Counted from the first letter of the stretch, positions 24,201 to 36,709 are shown. The stretch: 64,000 nucleotides of DNA from Blastomussa wellsi (GCA_947652115.1 OX393564.1:1648786-1712785); one strand, 5' to 3'. Program-made: numbers and translations. Notes: generated by a model from the letters alone, not told the origin.

Positions 24201-27200
24201 AGGCTGTTTTAGCAATATACCATATTTTATTCACTTATAAGGCACACTTGGTTATACTTGACGCACCCTAAACTTTCCAAGACGATTGTGACAAGTAAGC
24301 AAAATGAAAATTTCACATAAAGTAAATACCCTGTTATAAGGTGCACCCAGAATTATGGGAAATTATGTTGACCACATTCGCTGTACTTATAACAATTTGC
24401 TTCCAAAAGTCAGTAATTACGGTGCTTTCATTCTCAAAACAAATGCAAAAAAGTCACACATTACAAACAATAACAAAAAAGTCACACATGGACAATAGCA
24501 TAAAAGTCACACTTTTTAATTCACTCAAGTAATCCTTCTCAGGAAACAGTGTTTTTAGTTATGAACACTAATTGAACCGTTTATACGTTTATAAACAATA
24601 TTCGTCTTAATCTTCAAGCATTCGTTCAGCATACTGTATATAAATTTTCAGTAATTATGCCAAGCACTCGTCGTCATTCCTATGATCTAAACTTCAAGTT
24701 GAAGATCGTAGCAGAAGCAGAAGCCATGAACAACAATCGTTAAATTGCTCGCGAATACGACATATCAGAATCGATGGTCCATAAATGGAAGAACAGTCTG
24801 GAGTTCACTGGGAACCGAACAGTGTCGATCTTATCCTGCAGAGGCAATAAACAGAGTTTCACAGTCGTCCTAGCAGGTCGTCTTGGAGAGAGATCCCAGT
24901 TGATTTGATAACAAGATCATTCAAGTCCTGTGGCATCAACAATGCTCTCGGTGGAACTGAAGATGATGCGGTTTGAGACGATGAGGAAGAAAAAGCAGAA
25001 GATGCAGAAGAGCCAATTGACAACAAGTTAGAGACAGTACCTGAGCTCAGCCGAGCTTTCAAACAAACAGTTCTTTTCAGAGCCACCCCAGTTCTTTTTA
25101 GAACCAACAAATCAGATGAACAACAACAAGGTTTATTTGTACTGTGAGAATAACTTAATTACTAATTACAAAATACATGAATTAAAAATACATAACAGTA
25201 ACGGGTCACCCAAAAGTCAATGATCAACATTGTTTGCCTTTTGTTTATTTACATCCCCATTTCAGTTTAGCATTAATTATTAGGGAAATATGGAAAAGTC
25301 ATATTTTGTTGCGCAAAAATACTTGTTATAAGACACACCCTGAGTTTTGAGCAGATTTTGATCGAACAAGCATATTTTCTCATAAAAAATGGTGCGCCTT
25401 ATAAGTGAATAAATACGGTAACCACAGAACATAATTATTCAAACAGACATGTAAAGCCTTACCTTAAATCTCCTTTAGTTGTCATAAATATAAATGTCAG
25501 TACATAGACTTACTGCAGGAAGTGTCTTACAACGCGCTAGATAAATTGGACCAAAGAATGCCACCGATGTGGTGATAAAACCAACAAGAACTGCTTCAAG
25601 AATCCTATAACGAAGAAAGATTTAAAGCCAGCTTTTCCAACTGATCTGAACAAGGGAACATTTATTTTATAGAGGTGGGGTTCAGAGGGAACTCATGATT
25701 TTTATTTACAGTTAAAATTTAACGTGGAACATAATACAACCTACAACTTCTGACCAATGCAGCACATACCTGACATGCTTAGCTCGAGAATAAACATGCA
25801 AAATGCGATGCACTGTAAGATGTTTGTTTAATGCATTAAACCATGCTCCAAGAAGACCACCAACAAAGCCCATAGCAATGAAAATCAGCAGGTCCTGTAT
25901 GTTCCATAGATTACACTTTTCTGTTCCTTCACTGCACTTTAATTTGAAAAGAAATTACAGAAAATATTCAGGGTTACCCCTAACAGCCAGCAGCTGCAGA
26001 ATTAACCAGTTACTTGGGTTGTTTGTACCGGCTACTTTGGTCATTTTTTTTATTTCAATACTGGCGCAGAAATATGAAAATCACCATTCAGCTACTTCCA
26101 ATTTCTTGCCAGCTGCTTCAAAAGTTGTGGAAAACCCTGTTAGTAATATTTATTAATAATTACAATGTGTAGTTACAGAAAATATCCACGTATACCCCCA
26201 CAGCAGGGATTGTAAATTCCTGGGGGTGGGGGTCTCAAAAGCCAAATTCTCCTACTGACATTAAGTTTTGATGGTTGGTTCCTGTGTTTATCTCACGATC
26301 TATCATTCAAATAGAGTGAAACATACATTCAACAACAAATTTTAAAATGATATCAACCAATTGTGAAGAAAAAAATCTACCCACACTGAAGACTCCAAAG
26401 TTGAGTAATCCAGGCTGGTTAAATGAGCCCCAACCATATCTAAAGATACCAGACAAGCAAAAGTTCAGCGTGAATGTAGAAGCCATGGAACAAAAGAACT
26501 AAAAACAGAAATAAAAAGAAAAACATATTCAATTTAAGCACAGTTTGTCTGGTAATAGTGAAGCATGCAAAGTCTAAATTAAAATAGAATACAAATTATT
26601 GGAACCCATTGAGACTCGGGAAAACATACGCATGTTCTGAGATAAATGGCGGGGATGTAGGCTAAGTTTTCATTTCAAAAGTGTTTTGGGAACACCAGCT
26701 TTCACTCTTCAAATCATCCGCCATTCCAATTTGTTTGTCTGAGCCTTGTCTGTCAGAACATGATTGCTTGATGTCACTTGTGTGCTTAGAAATATCCCTT
26801 AATTCCAATACTGCTGCTGCTGCATGGTGATGAATCTTTGGCTGAAGTGTTTAAATAAAATGCAACCTTACACTTCTCCATGTAAGTCCTTGGTTCCAAA
26901 AGGAACTTCCTTCCTCCAAGCTAAATAACACCCCTCCAATTGGTGCCCCAAAAGCCGCTGAAAAGAATAATGATCAATGAAAGAATAAACAATATTGATA
27001 CCTAAAAGTATTGCTAAATAGCTTTTTAATGATTACAAGAAGCCTAAAGGCTTACATACAGGATGCGACGTTCGAATGCATTCGGTCTGCCTTTCAGGCA
27101 CCCTGTGTAATTATTAATCTTTAAGTGCTGTATAAATATTATCCTAATGATATTACAAAAACAGTGAGCTTAACACATAATTTTGAAAAAATAATACCGA

Positions 27201-27824
27201 TATTGAATATATTGTTTGGTTTAAATTGAAATTCCCTTTTACCTGCTACCCCAGCAGCTGCACCCCCTGACACAAAATCTCTCTTCTCTCTATAAAAAAA
27301 TAAATTGTTAATTTTTATTATTTATTAGTTTATTTTTAAATCAATGAATGTCAACAAAGTGATCAAATTGGTTCCTAGCAAGTCATGCTGTGTTGGGCAA
27401 GTGATGTGCCAAGTCAATTATCAAGTCAACTTCAAGCTGGTAAAACTAAAAATTAACTTTATTAGGTATTACAATGGATAGCAATGTGGCAAATTTGGAA
27501 ATACTCACAGACCTCTGAGTGTTAACCCTTCATTGGCAAATAAAGGAAAATTGTGCGTTTGTTATCAAATTGTTACTAACCTGTCTGTTCGGAAGTAAGG
27601 AAAGTTAAGCTTGATTTTTCTAAATGCAATACTTTGAAACTGTAGAATGAAATTATTGCACATTCAATTATCATGATATTAGTAAATAAATAAAAAGTTA
27701 AAATTATGCTATTTTAGCTCATAACTTAGAAAATGGTAAATATAAGTGGATGAAAATTAGTTAAAGAAATAATCCAATGCTTTGTATGCTTTCTTTTTTT
27801 TAATTTTTGAAATAATTTTATTAC

Positions 27825-27861
<37 letters not shown>

Positions 27862-27863
27862 GA

Positions 27864-27899
<36 letters not shown>

Positions 27900-27900
27900 C

Positions 27901-27936
<36 letters not shown>

Positions 27937-30900
27937 GAAACTCTAAAGGATTGCAGTCCAAAACAATTTTGAGCCAAAATTCAAGAAAAACTACCGCTAA
28001 AAGAGCTACGCGTGCACGGTTGTTTTCTATCGGTGAATAGAAAACAGCGGGAGAACCAATCAGATTCAAGCATTTCCAATAGATCACAGCTGAGTTTCTA
28101 CTAATAGTAAATAGTAGTTAAAGGTAGTTAGGTTGGAGGCCGTTAAATAGGGATAACCTCTGGGTCCTCCGTTTCAGGATTGGTTCTGAATAAAGTATTA
28201 TAATTATTATTAAAGAATAAATTCAAGGTGATTTACGTGCTCTGAGTGCACTAAAAAAGTGAAGGTTAAAAAAAAACAGTCATACATTTCTGCTGAGAGT
28301 AAGATCTGCCAAATCAAGATTTATAAATTATTTACCCTGGTTAGGCAGCACGTGATTGTAAGATTTTATACATTGTGTTACCTGCGGTACTCCAGCTCCT
28401 ATAATAGCACCACTGTGAATCATAGGTCCTTCTTTACCAACAAATAAACCTGAAGTAACCAAAAAAACACAGAAATTCCAGTGACAGCACAGTCACAAAC
28501 AAATTTTGATGGTAAAATTTACATTTCAGAACACACTTCTTTCTAAACAGGAATTGACTGCAACATTATTCCACTCAGTGGCTCTTCGTCCACAATTCCC
28601 TCGTCAAAATAATTGTAATTTTAGTGGAGTTGGTTTTTGCAGAGAAGGAAAATCGTTGAACACAGAGAAAAACCCTCAAAGCAAGGATTCAGAAGACTAA
28701 CATCACACTCAACCGTTCCAGATTAGGACATGATGGTTCCCAAGCTCAGGAATCAAACCTGGGCCGCATTGGTGGAAGACGAAAACGCTCAGCACTGTGC
28801 CATCCCTGCTCCTCTGTGATAGGCAGGTGGTAAAACTATCTGTTGGGCTTTACCCACAGTAAAGTGAAGTAAGGGTTGAAGTGTTTTGATTCGTACCTCC
28901 GGCTACACTGAACAGCACACCAACTGCCTTGCATACGAGTGTTTTAAGTCGTACCACATGAGGCACCTACAAGTCAGAAGAAATAAATATGATCCACCTG
29001 TCCCTACTTCTCCATAAAGCATTTATAGTAATTACGATTAGTAATCGGTAATAAGCCGACCTTAACTCCATTTAAGTAACACTTGATTTCAGGAATTCCA
29101 CTTCCAGCTGCCACAGGCTACAAAAAGAAAAGCAAAATATTAGTTATTATCAGTGACAGAATATTAGGATATGCAGGCTGGCAATCGAGACAGAAGAATA
29201 TTCATGAGAAGAAAAATGAGGTACTAATGAGGGAGGGTTTGGGTATGCATCTTGACACACTGTGGGGGCAGGGGCGAGTAATTACACGTACAATATATCT
29301 TGCAAAATGAAAGGAGCCAGAAGTATCTCCTTACCTGAGCTATTAAGGAGTGAGAATGGATCAAGAAAGGTACAGGATCTTGAGATTAGAGAAACTGAGG
29401 GGGCTGAAGGTTAAAGGACACTGTCATGCCTGATATATCATATTTTAATAAGTATGGCTTGCAGCTTGCTTAATAATCATGCTTTATTGTTTTACAATTA
29501 TAGAAGGAGAAAATTGTTAAAAGCAAAGAAATATCAACTAAGAAGAAAATATAACTATTAAAAGATTCAAAATGTCACCAGAATTTCAGCTTTGATTTCT
29601 GGACATCCTGTCCAGAAATCAAATCAATTTTGATGAATTACAATCCACCTCCATCCTTGTTATCCAATTTATTTGTGTATTTGGTGGCATTTGGCACAAT
29701 AATATGGAAATTAGAACAGAAAAATTTCTACAATGAGGTGCGACAGTGTCCCTTTAACTAAGGGAAGTATCCCGAGACACTAATACATTGTAATAGGGGT
29801 AGGGTTGAAAAGAAAAGAAACATATAATTACAAAATGACAACATTCCTCTACCTCAATGGCACAAAGAATTCCAGCTATTAGACAGAATACACCGTTAAA
29901 TGTCATCAAAATAAGGAGAGTGACAGCTAAGCAACCTGAGGGTGTGCAGGTCGTAAGAGCTGATCATCACAGTTGAAGGCAGGTTAAGGATAATCATCAC
30001 CAAACAACAAACTTTTAAATTCATTTTATTTGTGGTCATGCATACACAATTGTCATGCAAGTGCCATAGAATAACATTATTAAACCTGACATCGAATCTA
30101 TAGGGCAATTTTCTCCAGCTGAAGATTGTTGTTATCCTTTTGTGCATTCTTTTCACAGTGTATTGAATGAAAAATAATTTGCATAATATGATATTGTGGC
30201 TTGCTAAAAGATACATTTGTCAATAGTGTCGAACTTCCATTTGGTTAAAAGTGTCACAAAATAATCAATAAAAACAGCAACCTGCAAATAAGCGTATCAC
30301 ATTGTGGTTAAAAAACTGTTTTGCAAGTTTCTTGTCAACTCATGATCATAATATATTGATCATAATATATATTGCATAATATGATATTGTGGCTTGCTAA
30401 AAGATACATTTGTCAATAGTGTCGAACTTCCATTTGGTTAAAAGTGTCACAAAATAATCAATAAAAACAGCAACCTGCAAATAAGCGTATCACATTGTGG
30501 TTATAAAACTGTTTTGCAAGTTTCTTGTCAACTCATGATCAACTGGATGCACTATTTTTTTTAATTTAAATACTCAACTCAACATTAAGATGATTTGATT
30601 TTTCAGTAGCCTTTTGGCACTGATATCGATCACCACAATAATGTGACTGTCTTCTTACATAAACCTGTTACAGGATTTACAGAATGAATTGAACAACGTA
30701 CCAGACCAGTCAGGATTCCAATGGCACCTGTCACTAACCATCTGGCAACCTCCTGGCCCCATAGCGACTATGATCGTAACATGATCATTAGAAACATGTT
30801 GTGAGAACATAAATTGATATAGTCATATGATCAAAAGATATCAATTGAAATTAATCTGACTGTTTTCGACGTGACAATATGTTGGTGTTTCTCATAAGTT

Positions 30901-32403
30901 TCAATTCTACCACAGAATAAGGCACTGACACATGACAATTGAATGACCAGCCTGGCCAACTACCAGACCTCAGTAATTTTAATCATTTTTTTTTATTATG
31001 ATCAGAATTGCTGGCAAAATTCATAGATCTTTGCAGTTAGCTGAGGCACATCACAGCTGGTGAAATGAATCTGCAATATTACCATGTTGTAACATAAATT
31101 GCACTTGCAGTATCATTGATTTTTTTTTCTCAGACTATTGTCATTTAATAACTTTATTTAACATTTTATGCTTTTCATGAATAAAATGTACTGGTACCTT
31201 TTTATCTCTTGATGCAAGCATCTGTGAAAAAGGTTTGTTATAGCAAACATCATAGTCAAGGCTCTGTTGAAGAACAACAAATGAATATTGCATATTTCAT
31301 TATCAAAATAAAAGATGGTTTAACAAAATTAATTTGTTTGCCCCAATACTGAATGCAGTTTTTTAGTCGACCCCTGGCTGGGGCGCTGTGTTGTGCTCTT
31401 GGGCAAAAATGGGTACCGGCAAATTTACTGCTGGGGGGTAACCCTGCAATGGACTAGCATCCCATCCAGGGGGAGTAGAAACACTCTGTCGCTTCATGCT
31501 ACAGAAACCGGGATAAGCTCCAGCCTAATGGGCCACTGGGTTTGTATGCAGACTTTACCTATTTGCAGTACATTAGCTCTCGATCATGTAGTTTGATTTT
31601 TCAGGTGAGGTTTCAACAACCTGACTGATCAGTTTTGCCATGATGTTATTGGCTGTAAGACTCGGACATCAAATAGTTTATATTGTCGGTTGTGCTTGGT
31701 CGGCTTTGCCCCGTCTGTAAAGTTATGTCGTTCTATTCAGTCTGTTAGTTATGTCTAAGTCCCCACTAATCTGATTTAGGCCTCCCAACAATATTTGAAA
31801 TAAGCACTCTTACATACATGTAGATCTGAAGCCTGTTAAAGTTTTCTATCAGTTGAAAATTAAATAATCATGATAAATATTTCCAAAGAAATATCTATTT
31901 TAATTTACAATTGACTCTTGCAAGTTAGAACTTGACCTGTAAGTTTATTGTTTAATATAGTAGCAGGGTCAGTTAAGCTTTACAATACAATACAATGCAA
32001 TACAATACAATACAATAACCTTTATTTCACCTCAAATTTAAAATAGCAAGACTGTTAATATCTTCAAGAAAATGAATAAGCGTGCACTAGTGGGATGGAC
32101 TTGGCGCATATACGGAAAGTTTGGGAGCATGAAAGAAGTGGAAGAGTTGGTCAAGGCAATATTATACAACAACCATAACTGCTCTCCAAACTCTCCGCAG
32201 CATTTTGATTGCAAGTTACTGGTTTATAACATTGCCAGCAAGCACTTTTTGCAGGACTCAGGGACTAATGGTGCATAGTCACATATACTGAATTTGATTG
32301 TGCACCTCTGCTTTAGTTAAGCTATAAAAATAATATATACCTCATAGTCTTTACTTGGAAGTTCAGACCTCACATGAGAATTCCCCTGACCGTGGAGTTC
32401 AAT
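18273..32403 (-). CDS. CLCN6: CLC-6 type chloride/proton exchanger
   Basis: Exons in transcript order: 32341-32403, 31198-31263, 30702-30752, [one not found], 29853-29935, 29061-29117, 28897-28966, 28382-28449, 27581-27639, 27243-27289, 26872-26957, 26385-26498, 25770-25936, 25514-25604, 24014-24140, 23361-23511, 22725-22884, 21478-21584, 20899-21359, 20024-20190, 19636-19743, 19112-19237, 18273-18353. CLC signatures: GSGIP (anion site), GKEGP with the gating Glu, [11 protein letters not shown] with the proton-side Glu, and [14 protein letters not shown]. Two C-terminal CBS domains follow, the first starting at ADIMES and the second at TPYMNP. CLC-6 (2Cl-/H+ exchange, late endosomes) fits better than CLC-7 from the inter-CBS wording ([30 protein letters not shown]). 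The first coding exon and one exon between 29936 and 30701 (needed by phase) were not located. Confidence 0.94.
20247..20615. repeat. Imperfect GGT/GGC trinucleotide array in a CLCN6 intron
   Basis: About 370 bp of degenerate GGT/AGT/GGC triplets form open frames on both strands (poly-Gly/Ser, poly-Val, poly-Thr). These frames are composition artefacts. The array sits between the CLCN6 exons at 20190 and 20899. Confidence 0.9.
22482..22658. mobile_element. hAT-like MITE, CAGGG family
   Basis: It ends GACAACCCTG and is flanked by CCCATC on both sides. It is the reverse-oriented relative of 13634-13802, in a CLCN6 intron. Confidence 0.75.
23059..23350. mobile_element. Inverted-repeat element abutting a CLCN6 exon
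   Basis: CTCCCACGCAGAC...GGGCTTC...CGCGTTCCTTCCCCAC at 23059-23107 reappears inverted at about 23303-23350, with roughly 195 bp between the arms. The right arm ends only about 10 bp from the exon 23361-23511 donor. Confidence 0.7.
24218..25420 (+). mobile_element. Decayed pogo-like DNA transposon
   Basis: Terminal inverted repeats (TACCRTATTTTATTCACTTATAAGG type) lie at 24218 and 25420. Between them are remnants of a transposase on the plus strand. It is inserted in the CLCN6 intron between exons 24014-24140 and 25514-25604, antisense to that gene. Confidence 0.75.
24657..25145 (+). pseudogene. Pogo/CENP-B-like transposase remnant
   Basis: The start at 24657 opens an HTH-like segment ([20 protein letters not shown], then [17 protein letters not shown]) typical of pogo-type transposases, broken by a stop at 24741-24743. 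The catalytic DDE middle is missing. A C-terminal tail with [19 protein letters not shown] and an acidic stretch follows, itself with a stop. It is an internally deleted, inactive copy. Confidence 0.72.
25969..26139. mobile_element. CAGGGTT-ended MITE
   Basis: It begins CAGGGTTACC and ends GGAAAACCCTG, with inverted CAGCTGC / GCAGCTG-type sequence inside. It lies in a CLCN6 intron and is more diverged than the copy at 12301. Confidence 0.55.
27827..28107. mobile_element. Nested inverted-repeat MITE
   Basis: AACAATTAGACTAC...GAGCCCGAGTTTTCT at 27827 is inverted at 27930. A second inverted pair (TAGTAGAAACTC and complement) joins 27930-27945 with 28092-28107. The core is GC-rich. It lies in a CLCN6 intron. 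Confidence 0.65.
28712..28817 (-). mobile_element. tRNA-like SINE head
   Basis: The minus strand reads GGCACAGTGCTGAGCG (A-box region) and GGTTTGATTCC (B-box). It is a different SINE head from the one at 51639. It lies in a CLCN6 intron. Confidence 0.55.
29411..29758. mobile_element. MITE with TTAAAGGACACTGTC ends
   Basis: Terminal inverted repeats GTTAAAGGACACTGTC and its complement bound about 350 bp of AT-rich non-coding DNA in the CLCN6 intron between exons 29061-29117 and 29853-29935. Confidence 0.7.
30179..30541. repeat. Direct duplication of about 170 bp
   Basis: 30179-30348 and 30371-30541 are nearly identical head-to-tail copies (both start TTGCATAATATGATATTGTG and end CAACTCATGATCA), separated by a short AT-rich spacer. 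They lie in the CLCN6 intron where one exon could not be located. Confidence 0.85.
31375..31565 (+). mobile_element. SINE, 5'-truncated or rearranged
   Basis: It carries GGGCGCTGTGTTGTGCTCTT, GGGTACCGGC, GGACTAGCATCCCATCC and GGGCCACTGG, matching the body of the 51639 SINE but lacking the tRNA head. It lies just upstream of the second located CLCN6 exon. Confidence 0.75.
31980..32016. repeat. TACAA pentanucleotide microsatellite
   Basis: About seven TACAA units, one with a G, lie in a CLCN6 intron. Confidence 0.9.
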
Positions 32404-32651
32404 CTGCTTGTTGAAAGATCATGAAGTTATATATTCAATGAGAAGTTGATAGCCTAATGGTGTTAGTGAACTGGTCAGGTAATGAGATCAAATCTGAGTG
32501 TTGACCAGTCAGGATTACTGTGTTGGGTCCTATATTTATTTTGCACTTGTCTGTTGGCCAATGTGTCAATGTGTCGGCCATAACATTGGTGTGTTTCAGC
32601 TCACAAGTCAGTGGTACATCGGCTGATGCATTGATGGATTCATTGTACTTT

Positions 32652-32730
32652 AATCTCATCCCAAGAGCCTGCTTTTCTTTTGGTGTTCTGGGTGCTGACC
32701 AAAAGAAAAGCGTGCTCTGGGGATGAGATT
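32652..32730. repeat. 79 bp hairpin (AATCTCATCCC family)
   Basis: The ends AATCTCATCCC / GGGGATGAGATT and the inner GCTTTTCTTTTGG / CCAAAAGAAAAGC are inverted copies. It resembles the hairpin units at 38600-39113 (GTGCTGACCAAAAG, CTCTGGGGA). Confidence 0.7.
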
Positions 32731-33659
32731 GATCGTACTTTACCTCTCACAGTATCCATTTCCTGGTGTTAAAAGGGTTGGAAAGGAAATGTGTGAAGTT
32801 TGGCCAAAAATTAGAGGAAAATGAGTGGCACACCATGATATCATAGCTTAAATAGAACAAAAGGTTAATGTTGGGTGAATGGCACCCTACTAGAGTCTTA
32901 AGAGGCATTTTTGACTCAGAAGGAGGAATTAACATGTAAGGGTGGTCTGAGAGAGTGAAAGTGGTATTTTCTGAATAATTGTCCTAACGCAATTACCAGT
33001 TGATATTTTTGACTGCGATCTCAAGCGTTTCCGGAACAACTTCGGCTTTTAACACTTAATTAATAGAGTTCAATTATTATCATATCGAATTTAATAATTT
33101 ACAGAAGAATGATGCACTCACCAATTCTTGAGAGCCTTCAGTGAATCGCAATCTTTGTTGTTCCTCCATGCAGATTGCAATGATTTATGAATGAGTAATG
33201 AATGGCAAAGAGAATCAAATACAGATGTAAGATTTTCTGCAGCAATATTGCCAATCAAAAAGCTCATCAAACTATGTCTCTTTGTTATTTCATTCGCTTC
33301 CAGCCCGAGCATGTTTGATTCGAACGACACAAGTCACAGGCAGAGGAAGACTGGATACCAATCACACGGAACATAGGCGCGAAAACCACAGGCTGACCAC
33401 CCCATGTTTGAGCGATGTAAATGAACCTATCAATGTAAATCCCTCAGGGGGGGGAGTGCGGGCATAGAAGGGGCATTCGACAGTAGTTATCATCCAGCTG
33501 TAGTGGGGACTTTTAAACGCTTTATTGCCCTTTCTAGCAACATTTTATTGAGTTTTAGTGACTCTTTTGACCATCTACAGTTGCCCTGGGGCCGGGCAAT
33601 TGAACAGAAAATCTCAGCCCAGTTCAAATCCCCCACCTACGCCCGCAATCCACCCTCCA

Positions 33660-34722
33660 ATGCGAAGCTCAGCCCCCGAGGGCGTAGCACTGAGCCCCGA
33701 AGCTCAGCCCCCGAGGGCGTGGCAGTGGCACTCAAACCCCGAGGGCGTGGCACTCAGCCCCCCGAAGCTCAGCCCCCGAGGGCGTGGCACCAAGCCCCCG
33801 AAGCTCAGCCACGGAAGCTCAGCCCCCGAGGGCGTAGCACTAAGCCCCCGAAGCTCAGCCCCCGAGGGCGTAGCACTCAGCCCCCGAAGCTCAGTCCCAG
33901 AGGGCGTAGCACTCAGCCCCCGAAGCTCAGCCCCAGAGGGCGTAGCACTCACCCCCGAAGCTCAGCCCCAGAGGGCGTAGCACTCAGCCCCCGAAGCTCA
34001 GCCCCAGAGGGCGTAGCACTCACCCCCGAAGCTCAGCCCCAGAGGGCGTAGCACTCAGCCCCCGAAGCTCAGCCCCAGAGGGCGTAGCACTCACCCCCGA
34101 AGCTCAGCCCCAGAGGGCGTAGCACTCAGCCCCCGAAGCTCAGCCCCAGAGGGCGTAGCACTAAGCCCCCGAAGCTCAGCCCCAGAGGGCGTAGCACTCA
34201 GCCCCCGAAGCTCAGCCCCAGAGGGCGTAGCACTCAGCCCCCGAAGCTCAGCCCCAGAGGGCGTAGCACTCACCCCCGAAGCTCAGCCCCAGAGGGCGTA
34301 GCACTCAGCCCCCGAAGCTCAGCCCCAGAGGGCGTAGCACTCACCCCCGAAGCTCAGCTCCAGAGGGCGTAGTAGTCAGCCCCCGAAGCTCAGCCCCAGA
34401 GGGCGTAGCACTCACCCCCGAAGCTCAGCTCTAGAGGGCGTTGCACTCAGCCCCCGAAGCTCAGCCCCAGATGGCGTAGCACTCACCCCCAAAGCTCAGC
34501 TCTAGAGGGCGTTGCACTCAGCCCCCGAAGCTCAGCCCTAGAGGGCGTAGCACTCAGCCCCCGAAGCTCAGCCCCCGAGGGCGTAGCACTCAGCCCCCGA
34601 ATCTTAGCCCCAGAGGGCGTAGCACTTAGCCCCCGAAGCTCAGCCCCAGGGGGCGTAGCACTTAGCCCCCGAAGCTTAGCCTCAGAGGGCGTAGCACTTA
34701 GCCCCCGAAGCTCAGCCCCAGA
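33660..34722. repeat. GC-rich 36/35 bp minisatellite, about 30 units
   Basis: The unit GAAGCTCAGCCCCAGAGGGC plus GTAGCACTCAGCCCCC is repeated head to tail with few changes. Part of the array alternates 36 bp and 35 bp units, which differ by one base (CACTCAGCC versus CACTCACC). Open frames on both strands (LSPRGRSTQPP, GLSATPSGAELR) follow from the unit and show no start or splice context of a real gene. Confidence 0.95.
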
Positions 34723-35226
34723 GTTAAATGATTTACGTAAATACATCAAGTGGATCGTCATTTACTATTTGGGCCGTTGAGATTCTGAACGCATTTAAAG
34801 ACAATATATAAATTTTGAGATAGCGTGTTGTTAATAGGTCAGGGACATTCAATTTTGCCTTCTTTTTCAATGAAATAAGGAAAACTCATTCTGCTTGTTT
34901 TGTTTGTGTCGTCTCTTTGGCCTATTTCGTCGCTTTTGGGAGATTTGATGCCAGTTTGTTTTTGATGCAAAAGCCTCTATTTCTTCCAAAAACGATCAAA
35001 TACACGAAAAAGCTAACACAAACGAAACATGCCGGATGAATTTTATTTATTTCATTGAAAAAGAAGGCAAAATTGAATGTTCCTGACCCATATTAACACC
35101 ACGTTATTTCAACTTTATATAATATCTATATCAGCGTTCAGAATCTCAACGGCACAAATAGTAACAACACTGCGTACATCAGAAAGTCACGATCCACTTG
35201 ATGCATTTACGTAAATCATTTAATTC
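34722..35226. mobile_element. 500 bp foldback element next to the minisatellite
   Basis: The left arm (TTAAATGATTTACGTAAAT, GGATCGT, CGTTGAGATTCTGAACGC, AATTTTGCCTTCTTTTTCA) is repeated inverted on the right up to AATCATTTAA. The arms are about 200 bp and the centre is about 80 bp. There is no coding capacity. Confidence 0.85.
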
Positions 35227-36421
35227 TCGATTCGTGAGTTGGCGAAACTTGTGATTACAATGGAGTGACCAGGCTTGTCTTTCTTACTATATGTTGCACG
35301 TATCTTTTATGTTAGTGCGAGTGTGAAACGTAATTTTTTATATAAAGAAATTACTTCGTTTATAATTGCTTGGTCCTCCACTACAATTATCAGTGTGCCT
35401 GCTGAACAGTGTTGAAGTTTCCGGGGTAGTCGTTCATCGAACAGCTAAACGATGACTGCAAAAACTTAGAATATATTTCAACACGATTACTGTTGAGGCG
35501 TTTGGAACACAGGTGCCAGTTGGTGTATTTTCCATATGTTATACTCCATTAGTAAACTCTTGCATACGAAGCAACTGAACCAAATTTGCAAACCTCAGTG
35601 ATGGTCTTGAAGAAGGCTTTGTACTACAAAAATATACAACAAAGAATTTAACTGAGTGCCCCTGGCACTGAACGGACGAAATTGTTTTTCATATTTTGGT
35701 TTACAACGAGACTTTTTTTTACCAAGATAGAAAAACACTAAAAATGTAATAATATAATGAGAATAATTAAGGATAGCTTCTAATGAGGAAGATTGAGAAG
35801 GATTTTAACCGACTCCTTAGCTTAACTTCTGAAAATGCGTGATGACTGGGCTCCTTCAACTGACTGTTACTATTATCTTAAAGGCTGTTGGTTTGCAGCC
35901 GAAAGCTGTATTTTAAACCAAATTTTTAACCAGAGAACGCTTAAAATTCTTACAATATCTTTAACCCTTTAACGCGCAACGCTCAATCGTAGAAATTTGT
36001 ACGAAAACCACTAGCAATCTGCAGCTTTCACAGATCTGAACGCCAGATAGTAATTATCTCTTGCTATGGCAAAGCGATAATTTTGGAATCATTTAAAGCC
36101 AAATACCTTTCTATAGCTCTGAATTTTCGTCGCATGTGGCTATTTGTTCTGCAGCAAATCCGAAATTCTCGCTTTCTACTACATAGGAAAACAACAAAAA
36201 ACACATCTTTTCTTTAAATTTTTTAATGAAAAAATAATTCTAAATCCAAAAGTTTGCATTTGCAGCAAATTTCAGGCCTTTTCCTTCCCGTCCACTAACA
36301 GAATTTTCTATCAAACCTACTAACTGAACTTTTACCATTTGATTAGAGCTACGTTCGCAGACCTATATTTTCCCTATTCCTGGCCGAAAGGGGTGCCGGG
36401 AAATTCGCCATTAACCATTTT

Positions 36422-36661
36422 CGCATTGCCCATAATACACCTTGTTTGCCCCCCAAAGTTTAAGTATTAGCATTGCCTTCAGATTCTCCTGGGACGACTG
36501 TAATACCCAGGGGAATTGGTAAACAAAGGAAACCTTTCTTTCCCAAGAAGAAGACATTGCTTATGCTTTCTGTAGCGTATGCTTTCTGAAGACAATGCTT
36601 ATGCAAAATTGAGGGGGGGGGGGGGGGGGGGGGGCAAACAAGGTTTATTATGGGCAATGCG
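36422..36661. mobile_element. MITE with CGCATTGCCCATAATA ends and a poly-G tract
   Basis: The ends CGCATTGCCCATAATACACC and its complement bound 240 bp. Inside are a long G run (about 36612-36634) and CTCCTGGGACGA, shared with the element at 38794-38980. Confidence 0.75.
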
Positions 36662-36709
36662 AAAATGCCGAATGTCCGACACTGAATGTAACACAACCGA
36701 ACACTCTTT

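Noticed and set aside
24859..25110. Minus-strand Ser-rich ORF
   Set aside because: It is the antisense of the pogo-like transposase tail.
33118..33330. Minus-strand ORF as first CLCN6 exon
   Set aside because: Its possible donor (AATTG/gtgagt) does not give the phase needed by exon 32341-32403, and it does not resemble CLC-6 N-termini.
33503..34761. Repetitive ORFs (LSPRGRS / GLSATPSGAE units) on both strands
   Set aside because: They follow from the 36/35 bp minisatellite; one-base unit differences break the frames and no neighbouring exon fits.
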